Origin: JANSWP01 sp041941305
GTDB lineage: Bacteria; Bacteroidota; Bacteroidia; Chitinophagales; Saprospiraceae
Length of the DNA: 27,019 nucleotides
NCBI GenBank assembly: GCA_041941305.1
Contig: JBGTQJ010000092.1
Span: forward strand, 1 to 27,019
Direction: 5' to 3'
Shown: piece after piece, positions 17,552-25,085 of the stretch
Layout of the letters: each line of letters opens with the position of its first letter
Position numbering within the stretch: the stretch's first letter is position 1
The notes under the pieces: generated by a model
What the model was told of the DNA's origin: nothing
The model's input: the letters and a program-made list of their open reading frames with translations, nothing else
Database searches by the model: none
Made by a program: the position numbers and the translations under genes

Positions 17552-18866
17552 TTACTTTGATAAAAAACTAAAAGATATACTGGAGGATCCCCCAATATTT
17601 GAACCAGACGCTGGAGCTATCGTAGATATGAAGCGGCGTTTGGAGGCAACCAAATCCAAAAAACAACAATCTGTTTTCGGACTAGGGTGGTTGATACCGC
17701 TGCTCCTATTGCCTTTCCTCTTTGGGAGCATCTTTTTCTTTATTAAATATAAAAACCTCAATCAAAAATTAGATGATATAACCTTACAATTGAATCATTT
17801 TCAAAAAGATACAAACACACACAATTATGTAACGTATCATTACGATACCATATACAAGGTGATTTACAAAGACATTATAGTCGAAAGGACTTATGAAAAT
17901 GCAAGTCCATCACCACCTATTTTGAGCCATTATTATCAAAATGGGTCATTGTTTTCCAATCTGTCAAATGCTCCGTATTTAACAGAATTTGGTCGTTTAG
18001 GTCTAGAGGCAATTCATCGCCCACAATCTTTTAGACCTTCTGGTTTAGGTTTCCCTGGTCTATTTTCTGATAAAGGTGGAATGCTTGAAGAGAAAGAGGC
18101 AGAAATATTTATGGATTGGACAAAGCGTCCCTTAAAATCACTTGATTATCTCTCCGTAAATCCGTTAAAGTCTTATTCCTATTCCCGTTATTTTCAGTTG
18201 GAAGAAAAATTAAACGATCCTAAATGGGAATATCGAAAACCTAAAGTCAACCCAGTGAATTATTTCATTCCTAAGGGAATAAACGTAGGAGGGCAAAGCA
18301 TGCCGATAGTAAAAGGGAAAGCCAAAGGGAAGAGCTATTCTGGAAATAATATTGGGTTCACTGCAGCACTGGAGTTTCACAAAGGAGTTGAATTGCAGTT
18401 TGGCCTGGAACGTCTCGCAATTGGGTTTGAATTAAAAGATGAAAGCTCAATAGTTGGTTATCCCCTTGCTTCCCCAGAAAATCCTGGTGATTTTTTTAAG
18501 GAAATGTACGTCGATTTGAGCTATTTAAAAATACCCATAATATTCAAAAAGTACCTAAGGAAAGATAAGGATTTTACACCTTTCCTGGGAATTGGTTTGG
18601 TCGCTCAAAAACCATTGAAACAAAAATTCGATTATGAATATATAAATGGGATCACAGGAGAATACAATTTAAATCAATCTTTTTCTGACGGCAGTTTTTT
18701 GGTCAATAATTTACGCGCTAATATTGGCGTTCGATATCATTTTTGGAAACAATTTTCTGCTCAATCAGAGCTTGTTTATCACCATTCCAAAGAACAGGGC
18801 AGTGGTGAATATTTCAAATTGCGCTATTGGGCTTTGAATATGGGTTTGAAATATCATTTTAACTAA
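17541..18866 (+). CDS. Candidate anti-sigma/sensor: inner-membrane helix plus C-terminal beta-barrel
   Basis: 441 residues, not a family I can name. Residues 1-45 are polar and charged (MEDNYFDKKLKDILEDPP), suited to a cytoplasmic sigma-binding part. Residues 49-68 (GWLIPLLLLPFLFGSIFFFI) are a single transmembrane helix followed by positively charged and coiled-coil-like sequence (KYKNLNQKLDDITLQLNHF). Then comes a low-complexity, Pro/Tyr-rich periplasmic linker. Residues ~265-441 look like a PorT-type outer-membrane barrel: NIGFTAALEFHKGVELQFGL, LSYLKIPIIFKKYL, FTPFLGIGLVAQ, LRANIGVRYHFWKQFSAQSE, ALNMGLKYHFN. There is no cleavable signal peptide and no FecR domain. The 11-bp overlap with the ECF gene supports a regulator role. 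If both predictions hold, one chain would bridge inner and outer membranes. Alternatively the barrel-like part is a soluble periplasmic beta domain. Confidence 0.7.
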   Translation: MEDNYFDKKLKDILEDPPIFEPDAGAIVDMKRRLEATKSKKQQSVFGLGWLIPLLLLPFLFGSIFFFIKYKNLNQKLDDITLQLNHFQKDTNTHNYVTYHYDTIYKVIYKDIIVERTYENASPSPPILSHYYQNGSLFSNLSNAPYLTEFGRLGLEAIHRPQSFRPSGLGFPGLFSDKGGMLEEKEAEIFMDWTKRPLKSLDYLSVNPLKSYSYSRYFQLEEKLNDPKWEYRKPKVNPVNYFIPKGINVGGQSMPIVKGKAKGKSYSGNNIGFTAALEFHKGVELQFGLERLAIGFELKDESSIVGYPLASPENPGDFFKEMYVDLSYLKIPIIFKKYLRKDKDFTPFLGIGLVAQKPLKQKFDYEYINGITGEYNLNQSFSDGSFLVNNLRANIGVRYHFWKQFSAQSELVYHHSKEQGSGEYFKLRYWALNMGLKYHFN

Positions 18867-18882
18867 AAAATACCCAAAAGAA

Positions 18883-18913
18883 GGCAACCCACCATGAATG
18901 GGTACACGTATAG
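18883..18913 (+). promoter_or_regulatory. ECF-type promoter 2, upstream of the small secreted protein
   Basis: GGCAACCC (18883-18890), a 16-bp spacer, CGTATAG (18907-18913); both boxes are identical to those before the sigma gene although the spacers are unrelated. The ATG of the next gene is 33 nt downstream. Confidence 0.8.
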
Positions 18914-18946
18914 ACTGGTATATAAATCAAACAAAACCAATCTATT

Positions 18947-19201
18947 ATGTTTAAAATTTGGGTAGCGCTTATTGTTTTGAGTGGACTGTTGGTAAGCATC
19001 CATTCTCAGGATTTACCATTGGAAAATAACAGGGAGAATATTGCCAGGTTCTCAAATTCCGAAAGGCAATTGCCCTCACACTATATCCAAAAATATATTG
19101 GGTCAAAAGAAATTAAGCCTGAATGTCAACCGAGTTATTGCTGTCAAGAAATAAAAAACAAAAATAATTTTCAAATAGAAGATTATTACATTGTAAACTA
19201 A
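18947..19201 (+). CDS. Small secreted protein with a Cys cluster, function unknown
   Basis: 84 residues. The N-terminus MFKIWVALIVLSGLLVSIHS is a signal peptide, leaving a mature part of about 64 residues. That part has no recognised domain; it holds three cysteines in the segment CQPSYCC, which could form a disulfide or bind metal. It is preceded by its own perfect copy of the ECF promoter motif and lies just after the sigma/anti-sigma pair, so it is likely a regulated exported effector, or a signal that feeds back on the membrane regulator. That role is inference. A hairpin follows directly at its stop codon. Confidence 0.65.
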   Translation: MFKIWVALIVLSGLLVSIHSQDLPLENNRENIARFSNSERQLPSHYIQKYIGSKEIKPECQPSYCCQEIKNKNNFQIEDYYIVN

Positions 19202-19252
19202 GTTTTCTAATACTCTTCGCCGCAGGCGCGGAAACTAAATGATAGAAAACTT
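19200..19252. other. Long-stem hairpin at the end of the small secreted gene
   Basis: AAGTTTTCTA (19200-19209) pairs perfectly with 19243-19252; the 33-nt loop contains a GC-rich inner stretch (CGCCGCAGGCGCGG). It overlaps the stop codon. No T-run follows, so it may protect the mRNA 3' end or be a small repeat rather than a terminator. The rest of 19253-19438 shows nothing recognisable. Confidence 0.55.
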
Positions 19253-19438
19253 AAGTTACAGTGTATTATGCATCTTCCAAAACCAAAAAAAATATCTTCA
19301 AAACTTTGAGGAAGAAAGGCTTGTTCCGTAATTATTTTTCATCCAAGCAAATAAACATTGCAATTAGAATTGAAAAAGGAAATCTGTAAAAGAGGGCACT
19401 GTTCTTCGCCAAAAGCCCTTGAGACTTCCCAAAATCCT

Positions 19439-19474
19439 GTCAGGCAGTAACGTTGGTTGTTGCCTGACTTTTTT
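19439..19474 (+). terminator. Rho-independent terminator
   Basis: GTCAGGCA (19439-19446), a 14-nt loop, TGCCTGAC (19461-19468), then TTTTTTG: a textbook intrinsic terminator on the plus strand. The nearest plus gene ends 237 bp upstream, so the transcript has a long 3' UTR or includes a small RNA. It also lies just past the end of the convergent PAP2 gene. Confidence 0.85.
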
Positions 19475-19498
19475 GTAGATTTAGTTCGTAGGTTAATA

Positions 19499-20287
19499 TT
19501 AAAATTGATACCTCAACCTAGCCCCATTCATGCCTCCATAAAAACTTAATCCTTTCACTTTTTTCCGTTTGTGTAGTTGAGGAACAAAATAACCAACGGA
19601 AGCCCCCGCTAGGTAACCTACTATGACATCAGTAGTAAAATGCCTTCCTCCTCTAACTCTTAAATAACCAGTAATGGCAGGAATCGTAGTTGCTGCTATC
19701 CATACAACAGGTTTCCATTTGCTATCAGGATAATAGTCGGAAAACACTTTAGCCGCAAAAAAAGTATTGGCAGCCGTCATGGAAGTATGACCTGAGAAGA
19801 AGGATCCTTTGGCATTGGGTGTTAATTTTTTTTCCATTGGAGCGTTGCTATTGTAAGCATAAGGCCGTGTACGCCTTACAGTATACTTGGTCAATAAAGT
19901 TAAGCCGGAATTGATGGCAACTGTTTCTCCCCACAAAGCAGCGATGGTGCCAATGTCTTTCCTGGTTTCTTTTCCAGCTAAAAACCATAGTGGAGCTGAA
20001 AAGGAGCCGTACCAAAAATAGTCACTGGCATGATGTGCAGATAATGAGTAATTCTTTATTGCGTTTTTGTCAAAACCATTGATGGAACTGGGCTTGAGTA
20101 ATTCGAGGCCATTTATTGTGTAAAGAGGCGTTTGACTTCTTTGATAAACCCCCAACCCAAAGGTTCCCAAACCGAGACCTGAAAAGGCCAATTCTTTTTT
20201 CCAGTTGAGTTCATAGGGAGTCTGAGCTGATAAACTAACACCTAAAAAAATGAAGGTGCATAAAATGCATAATGATTTGGAATTCAT
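19499..20287 (-). CDS. PAP2-superfamily phosphatase
   Basis: 262 residues with a signal peptide (SLCILCTFIFLGVSLSA). All three PAP2 motifs are present: K134-x6-R-P (KYTVRRTRP), S165-G-H167 (FFSGH) and R210-x5-H216-x3-D220 (RVRGGRHFTTD). Hydrophobic segments at about 114-133, 195-208 and 221-235 suit a membrane enzyme facing the periplasm. The family dephosphorylates lipid phosphates (phosphatidate, undecaprenyl pyrophosphate, lipid A) or acts as acid phosphatase; the substrate here is unknown. A copy of the ECF motif lies on the minus strand 25 nt before its ATG, which places it in the inferred sigma regulon and suits an envelope stress or remodelling role. Confidence 0.9.
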   Translation of the reverse strand: MNSKSLCILCTFIFLGVSLSAQTPYELNWKKELAFSGLGLGTFGLGVYQRSQTPLYTINGLELLKPSSINGFDKNAIKNYSLSAHHASDYFWYGSFSAPLWFLAGKETRKDIGTIAALWGETVAINSGLTLLTKYTVRRTRPYAYNSNAPMEKKLTPNAKGSFFSGHTSMTAANTFFAAKVFSDYYPDSKWKPVVWIAATTIPAITGYLRVRGGRHFTTDVIVGYLAGASVGYFVPQLHKRKKVKGLSFYGGMNGARLRYQF

Positions 20288-20312
20288 AACTTAATTTTTA
20301 GTGGTTTGTAGT

Positions 20313-20343
20313 CTTTACGAGAAAATATCAGGCATGGGTTGTT
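20313..20343 (-). promoter_or_regulatory. ECF-type promoter 3 (minus strand), upstream of PAP2
   Basis: On the minus strand AACAACCC (20343-20336), a 16-bp spacer, CGTAAAG (20319-20313), ending 25 nt before the PAP2 ATG. It is the most divergent of the five copies (A for G in the -35, A for T in the -10) but has identical spacing and orientation toward a gene. Confidence 0.65.
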
Positions 20344-20587
20344 TATAGGGGCAGACTTCACGAATTCAAAGTTTTCGTTAGGCTGCAAATGGAGAAATTT
20401 GCCTCCATATTTTTGCCAATTCATCAATGTACTACTCACCCACTTTATTTTTTGCTTTCAAAATGCTTTTTTTCCTGTTGAGCATATAATTATAGGCATT
20501 CAGTTTATTATTTATCAATTTCGCCAGATGATAAAAAGACCTATTTGTCACGCAATAAGGGTATTTTTTGTCAAATATTTTTCATTA

Positions 20588-20618
20588 AGCAACCATCCCT
20601 GCTGTACCCATCGTATGG
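20588..20618 (+). promoter_or_regulatory. ECF-type promoter 4, upstream of the cytochrome operon
   Basis: AGCAACCA (20588-20595), a 16-bp spacer, CGTATGG (20612-20618), pointing toward the cytochrome b gene at 20887. The predicted leader is about 260 nt and contains palindrome B. Confidence 0.7.
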
Positions 20619-20703
20619 AGTATAAAAATAAAACTAATTTGTAATAAGCAGTGACCACTATAACGGAAATGAAAAATATGGAGATAAACCCTTACAATTG
20701 TTG

Positions 20704-20865
20704 AGAAGCAGAATTAAAACCCCCAGCCGTTTTTTTATCGCACCTTTTCTCGCCTGTTTTTCGATTTTTTTCGACCCGTAGCGCTGCTATGAGTCTCGAA
20801 AAATCAAAAAACAAACGAAAAAAATGCTGACAAAAAATTCGACTTGAGATTTCAATTCCACTTCT
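20704..20865. repeat. Long imperfect palindrome, copy B (CCCRTAG core)
   Basis: The ends are AGAAGCAGAATT (20704-20715) and the complement of 20854-20865, AGAAGTGGAATT, two mismatches in 12. The core CCCGTAGCGCTGCTATGAGT (20775-20794) matches that of copy A at 15 of 20 positions, all differences being transitions. Around the core, GATTTTTTTCGA pairs with TCTCGAAAAATC. In RNA this would make a long hairpin just before the cytochrome b start codon. Confidence 0.75.
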
Positions 20866-20886
20866 AAGCAAACCAGGCGAAGTAAC

Positions 20887-21735
20887 ATGTCAAAAACAGC
20901 ACATTTTATTTACATTTCCGTAATGGCGAGCATCGTTATCGCGACCACCATTTATTTAGCGTATAAAGGATATGATTATTACTCAACTCCACAGGTTGAA
21001 CGCTTTTATCACCCCGATCACGAAAATTTTAAGGCAGGAGGTATCTACGGTCATGGGCTAGGTGTCCTGGGCACTTTCCTGATGTTGATTGGAGTCGTCA
21101 TGTACATTATCAGAAAGCGGAGCAAATCCCTGGCCAGGTTTGGACGATTGAAGTACTGGTTGGAGTTTCATATCTTTTTATGCAGCCTTGGTCCTGTGAT
21201 GATTTTATTTCACACCTCCTTTAAGTTTGGTGGCATTGTATCCATTGCCTTTTGGAGTATGGTTGCTGTGGTGTTAAGTGGAGTGATCGGAAGATATATA
21301 TACATTCAAATCCCCCGATCTATTGAAGGACGAGCCTTGAATTTGAATGAAATTCAGGATATGAAAGCCAATATTCATTCCGTAATTACCAATTCATATC
21401 AGTTAAATGAAATGAGCCGAAGTGCTATTCTAACATCCGTAAATGTCCAGAATCAGGGAGGTTTGTTGACTCGTTTTTTTCAGGAAAGAAAACAACTTAC
21501 TGGTATTCGAAAGACCCTTCGACAAAATAACTTTAGACGAAGTGATATTAGAAAAGTTTTGGGTTTGGTCAAACAAGAAATGGCAATTAACACTAGAATT
21601 GAGCGATTGGAAACCATGCAAAAATTATTCAAATACTGGCATGTAGCACATTTGCCTTTTGCAATCATTATGTTGGTGATTGTGGTGGTGCATGTAGCAA
21701 TTACCTTGGCTTTTGGATATACATGGATATTTTAA
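20887..21735 (+). CDS. Diheme b-type cytochrome-like membrane protein
   Basis: 282 residues, five predicted transmembrane helices (about 8-26, 52-75, 91-110, 116-138, 250-280) and a basic cytoplasmic loop at 140-248. Two helices each carry a pair of histidines 14 positions apart: H95/H109 in WLEFHIFLCSLGPVMILFH and H255/H269 in HLPFAIIMLVIVVVH. That spacing (H-x13-H in two helices) is the classic bis-histidine diheme arrangement of cytochromes b, with one heme near each face. H56 and H252 are extra candidates. I cannot name the family. It most likely passes electrons between the cytoplasmic-side oxidoreductase encoded 80 bp downstream and the multiheme c proteins after it, perhaps via quinone. 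Inferred control is by ECF promoter 4. Confidence 0.75.
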   Translation: MSKTAHFIYISVMASIVIATTIYLAYKGYDYYSTPQVERFYHPDHENFKAGGIYGHGLGVLGTFLMLIGVVMYIIRKRSKSLARFGRLKYWLEFHIFLCSLGPVMILFHTSFKFGGIVSIAFWSMVAVVLSGVIGRYIYIQIPRSIEGRALNLNEIQDMKANIHSVITNSYQLNEMSRSAILTSVNVQNQGGLLTRFFQERKQLTGIRKTLRQNNFRRSDIRKVLGLVKQEMAINTRIERLETMQKLFKYWHVAHLPFAIIMLVIVVVHVAITLAFGYTWIF

Positions 21736-21737
21736 TT

Positions 21738-21813
21738 ATGAATGATAAGTGATGAATGATGAATGATTTGCATTCACTATTCATCATTCATCATTCAAAA
21801 TCCATCATTCAAA
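21738..21813. repeat. Heptamer-repeat hairpin between cytochrome b and oxidoreductase genes
   Basis: Left arm: four heptamers, ATGAATG, ATAAGTG, ATGAATG, ATGAATG (21738-21765). Right arm: ATTCATC, ATTCATC, ATTCAAA, ATCCATC, ATTCAAA (21779-21813). The arms are complementary, giving a stem of about 15 bp. The element fills almost the whole gap between two genes that should be cotranscribed and ends right before the next ATG, so it could set the relative expression of the two. Confidence 0.85.
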
Positions 21814-21814
21814 A

Positions 21815-23140
21815 ATGTTATTAGAACAAATTATTATATATGGTTCGGTTATTTTGTTTTGTGCAGCTATTGTCGCTGTCTATTTGCGCAAATTGAAACA
21901 AGCCTCCAAGGTTGTTGAAAAGAAAATTGAGCAAGCAAAGGAAGACGGAGTACACGAACCCATTTCTCTACATCCAGTCATTAATTTAGGGACTTGTATC
22001 AAAAGTGGAGGATGTGTAGAAGCCTGCCCCGAGAAGGATATCCTGGGAATTTTAAACGGTGCGGGGACTTTAATTAAAGCATCTAATTGTGTTGGGCATG
22101 GAGCTTGTTTTCATGCTTGTCCGGTTGAGGCGATTTCTCTGGTCATTGGAACGGAAAAAAGAGGGGTTGATTTACCTCATGTTAGCGAAAATTATGAAAC
22201 CAACATGCCCGGTATTTATATCGCAGGAGAGCTAGGAGGCATGGGACTCATCAAAAACAGTGTGGAGCAAGGGATGTATGCAGTTGAAAACATTGTCAAA
22301 ACCAAATTTCAAAGAGATGACTCCACCATAGACTTGGTGATTGTGGGGGCAGGACCGGCTGGAATTTCGGCTTCTTTGACTGCTAAAAAACATGGTTTGA
22401 CTTTCAAAACGTTAGAACAAGATACCATAGGCGGAACGGTTTTTACCTTTCCTAGAGCCAAAATTGTGATGACAGCACCCATGGATTTGCCACTTTATGG
22501 AAAAGTCAAATTGTATGATACCAGTAAACAGGAATTAATTGATTTGTGGAATGACGCTTTGTCCAAAAATGATATTACAATCACTGAAAAGACTAAGGTG
22601 GAAGCTATTACTCCCGAAAATGGGCATTTTAAAGTAGAAACAAATAAGGGAGATACTTTTAAAGCCAAGCATGTTCTTTTAGCTATTGGACGTCGTGGGA
22701 CACCTCGAAAATTAGGGGTTCCAGGTGAAATGACCGAAAAGGTCGCCTATCGCCTGTTAGAACCCGAATTGATATCTGACAAGGAAGTCGTTATAGTTGG
22801 AGGTGGTGATTCTGCAATTGAGTCAGCGCTGTTATTAGCTAAACAGAACAAGGTCGTTTTGTCTTATCGAAAGGATAAATTCAGCCGTTTGAAACCTAAG
22901 AATAGAGACAACATTTTAACCGCAATTGATAAAGGGTGGATTGATATCAAATACAATACAAATGTCACCAAAATTGAAAAGCAACAGGTGACTTTGAAAC
23001 ACAATGATGGCGATGAAGAAAGTTTGAACAACGATTTGATTTACATTTTCGCAGGGGGTGAGTTGCCGACACAGTTTTTGCAAAAGGCTGGAGTGAAGAT
23101 TACGAAAAGGTTTGGGTATACGATGAGGAAGTATCGGTGA
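21815..23140 (+). CDS. Membrane-anchored Fe-S/FAD pyridine-nucleotide oxidoreductase
   Basis: 441 residues. Residues 5-24 form an N-terminal membrane anchor. Two ferredoxin-type motifs follow: C61-x5-C67-x3-C71-P and C92-x5-C98-x3-C102-P. In each the usual second Cys is replaced (S64 in CIKSGGC, H95 in CVGHGAC), so three Cys per cluster remain, fitting a 3Fe-4S cluster or a 4Fe-4S with a Ser/His ligand. The FAD motif is GAGPAG (178-183), and NAD(P) binding is GGGDSA (329-334), as in thioredoxin-reductase/YpdA-like enzymes, but the redox CxxC is absent. A second flavoprotein signature, PGIYIAGELGGMG (132-144), unusually precedes the FAD domain. It probably takes electrons from NAD(P)H via FAD and Fe-S to the cytochrome b next door. 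Confidence 0.85.
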   Translation: MLLEQIIIYGSVILFCAAIVAVYLRKLKQASKVVEKKIEQAKEDGVHEPISLHPVINLGTCIKSGGCVEACPEKDILGILNGAGTLIKASNCVGHGACFHACPVEAISLVIGTEKRGVDLPHVSENYETNMPGIYIAGELGGMGLIKNSVEQGMYAVENIVKTKFQRDDSTIDLVIVGAGPAGISASLTAKKHGLTFKTLEQDTIGGTVFTFPRAKIVMTAPMDLPLYGKVKLYDTSKQELIDLWNDALSKNDITITEKTKVEAITPENGHFKVETNKGDTFKAKHVLLAIGRRGTPRKLGVPGEMTEKVAYRLLEPELISDKEVVIVGGGDSAIESALLLAKQNKVVLSYRKDKFSRLKPKNRDNILTAIDKGWIDIKYNTNVTKIEKQQVTLKHNDGDEESLNNDLIYIFAGGELPTQFLQKAGVKITKRFGYTMRKYR

Positions 23141-23244
23141 TTAACAGTTCCGCCGCCAGAAGGCTGCGTTTTTCTCTCATTGTTGTCGATGTCCACCTCT
23201 CCTTTAATAATAGGTTTAAACTTCAAAGCCCAAAACAGCTTTAC

Positions 23245-25080
23245 ATGAAAATTCGCTTTGGATATATAGTCCTTTTCATTCTTGTTTGGGTTTTCTCAGC
23301 AGAGGCTCAGCTTTCTCCGGGGCCATTAATTGAATCTCACAAGGATCTTGAAGGCATGTTCAATTGTACCCAATGCCATACACTGGGCAATAAAGTGGAC
23401 AACAACAAATGCCTCGATTGCCATCAGGAAATCAAAACTCGAGTGGACAATAATCATGGTTTTCATGCTTCAAGGGAAGTGAAGGGAAAAGACTGTGCTA
23501 CTTGCCATTCAGAACATCATGGGCGGAAATTTGATGCCATGCGTTTTGACCAGGATAATTTTGATCACGATTTGACAGGTTATGAATTGACGGGGGCTCA
23601 TGGACGAATTGAATGTCGGGATTGTCACAAACCGGATTATATTGATGATAGAGAATTAAAACAACGGGAGCGCACTTTCCTTGGCTTGGATCAGGATTGT
23701 GTGGCTTGTCATGAAGATGTTCATCAAAATACATTGTCAACGAATGATTGTGCAAAATGCCATTCGCATGAAGATTTTGTACCTGCGGAATATTTTGACC
23801 ACGACGAAACGGAGTATCCATTGAGAGGAAAACATGTAGATATAGATTGCATCGAATGCCATCAAAAAGAAACCCGAAATGGGAAGGAATTTCAGCGTTT
23901 TGCAGGCATTGAATTTAAAAACTGTGTGAGTTGTCACGATGATGTTCATGAAGGAAACCTGGGAAATAATTGCAAACAATGTCACTCGGAAGAATCCTTT
24001 ACTTCACTGCGTAGAATCAAAAGATTCAATCACAATCGGACTAATTTCCCTCTTAAAGGAGCACACCAACGAATTGACTGTGCAGATTGCCATGACTTGA
24101 ATGCAACCTTGGATGAAATCTTTCAGGGGCGAATGGGCATTGCTGTCAATGATTGCGTTGAATGTCATGAAGATGTACACGACAATCGCTTTGGACAAAA
24201 TTGTGTGGAATGTCACAATGAAGAATCTTTCTATTATATTCCAAGAGATAAATTCAACCACGATCTGACAGATTTTCCCCTGGTTGGTATGCATAAGGAA
24301 GTGGATTGTAAAGAGTGCCATGCAGAAAGCCTTACCGAACCTTTGGAACACAACACCTGCACCGCTTGTCATGATGATTATCATCAGGGTGAATTTATGA
24401 CGAATGGGTTTAGTCCAGACTGTGCCGAATGTCATACGGAACAAGGCTTTGAGGGTTCCTTATATACCATTGAAAAACACAATCAAACGAAATTTCCACT
24501 TGAGGGAGCTCATTTGGCTACGCCCTGCTTTGCCTGTCACATTGATGAAGCGGAAGATCGTTGGACATTTAGAAATATTGGAGAGACTTGTATTGATTGC
24601 CATGACGATATTCATGAAGGTTACCTCACTGTAGATTACTATCCTGAGCAGGATTGTGGGCAATGCCATATTGCTGATAATTGGGTGGACAATACTTTTG
24701 ACCACAGCCTCACAGACTTTGAATTATTGGGCGTACATGCAGAAACAAAATGTATGGACTGCCATGGTATTGTTGAATGGACCAGCTTACCCGAAGATAT
24801 AGTTGGTTTTACCGGACTCAGTAATGAATGTGCAATATGTCACGAGAATGTTCATGAAGACCAGTTCGAAGAAAATGGCGTAACGGATTGTGCTCGTTGC
24901 CATAGTTACGAAAGTTGGGGAATGGAGAACTTTAACCACGACAATACTGCATTCCCTTTAGAAGGTGCCCATGCTGAAGTGGCTTGTGAAGGCTGTCATA
25001 AACCGATGGAGTCGGTCAACGGAGAGAACATTATTCAGTACAAGTTTAAGCGTTTTGAATGCATTGATTGTCACAATTAA
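23245..25080 (+). CDS. Multiheme c-type cytochrome with 23 CXXCH motifs
   Basis: 611 residues from ATG 23245, chosen because it begins a signal peptide (MKIRFGYIVLFILVWVFSAEA); an ATG at 23137 overlapping the previous stop would put 36 residues before it. I count 23 CXXCH heme sites, from CTQCH near the N-terminus to CIDCH one residue before the stop. The body is a repeat of about 80 residues: CxxCHEDVH, CxxCHxEESF, then FNHDxTxFPLxGxH followed by CxxCH; seven copies of the FNHDxT element are readable. Extra conserved His in VH, FNHD and GxH suit distal heme ligands. It is acidic and without other domains, so probably a periplasmic or outer-surface electron wire or store. It follows the oxidoreductase gene by 104 bp, likely the same operon. 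The terminal electron acceptor is unknown. Confidence 0.9.
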   Translation: MKIRFGYIVLFILVWVFSAEAQLSPGPLIESHKDLEGMFNCTQCHTLGNKVDNNKCLDCHQEIKTRVDNNHGFHASREVKGKDCATCHSEHHGRKFDAMRFDQDNFDHDLTGYELTGAHGRIECRDCHKPDYIDDRELKQRERTFLGLDQDCVACHEDVHQNTLSTNDCAKCHSHEDFVPAEYFDHDETEYPLRGKHVDIDCIECHQKETRNGKEFQRFAGIEFKNCVSCHDDVHEGNLGNNCKQCHSEESFTSLRRIKRFNHNRTNFPLKGAHQRIDCADCHDLNATLDEIFQGRMGIAVNDCVECHEDVHDNRFGQNCVECHNEESFYYIPRDKFNHDLTDFPLVGMHKEVDCKECHAESLTEPLEHNTCTACHDDYHQGEFMTNGFSPDCAECHTEQGFEGSLYTIEKHNQTKFPLEGAHLATPCFACHIDEAEDRWTFRNIGETCIDCHDDIHEGYLTVDYYPEQDCGQCHIADNWVDNTFDHSLTDFELLGVHAETKCMDCHGIVEWTSLPEDIVGFTGLSNECAICHENVHEDQFEENGVTDCARCHSYESWGMENFNHDNTAFPLEGAHAEVACEGCHKPMESVNGENIIQYKFKRFECIDCHN

Positions 25081-25085
25081 AAATG

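Larger units (their letters stand above)
20344..20886. other. 543-bp intergenic region with ECF promoter 4 and palindrome B
   Basis: An open frame at 20339-20644 (plus) shows no domain or credible start and overlaps two promoter motifs, so I treat it as non-coding. The region holds the plus-strand promoter at 20588 and palindrome B at 20704. Only 21 bases separate the palindrome from the cytochrome b start codon, too few for another promoter, so the operon leader probably includes the palindrome. Confidence 0.6.

Noticed and set aside
20339..20644. 101-residue plus-strand open frame
   Set aside because: No domain or plausible start, covers promoter motifs on both strands and an AT-rich spacer; best read as intergenic.
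23137..23244. Upstream ATG of the 23-heme cytochrome overlapping the oxidoreductase stop
   Set aside because: It would place 36 non-hydrophobic residues before a good signal peptide; ATG 23245 fits an exported protein.
23498..24705. Several minus-strand open frames within the multiheme gene
   Set aside because: They are antisense shadows of the CXXCH-rich coding sequence, which has very few minus-strand stops.
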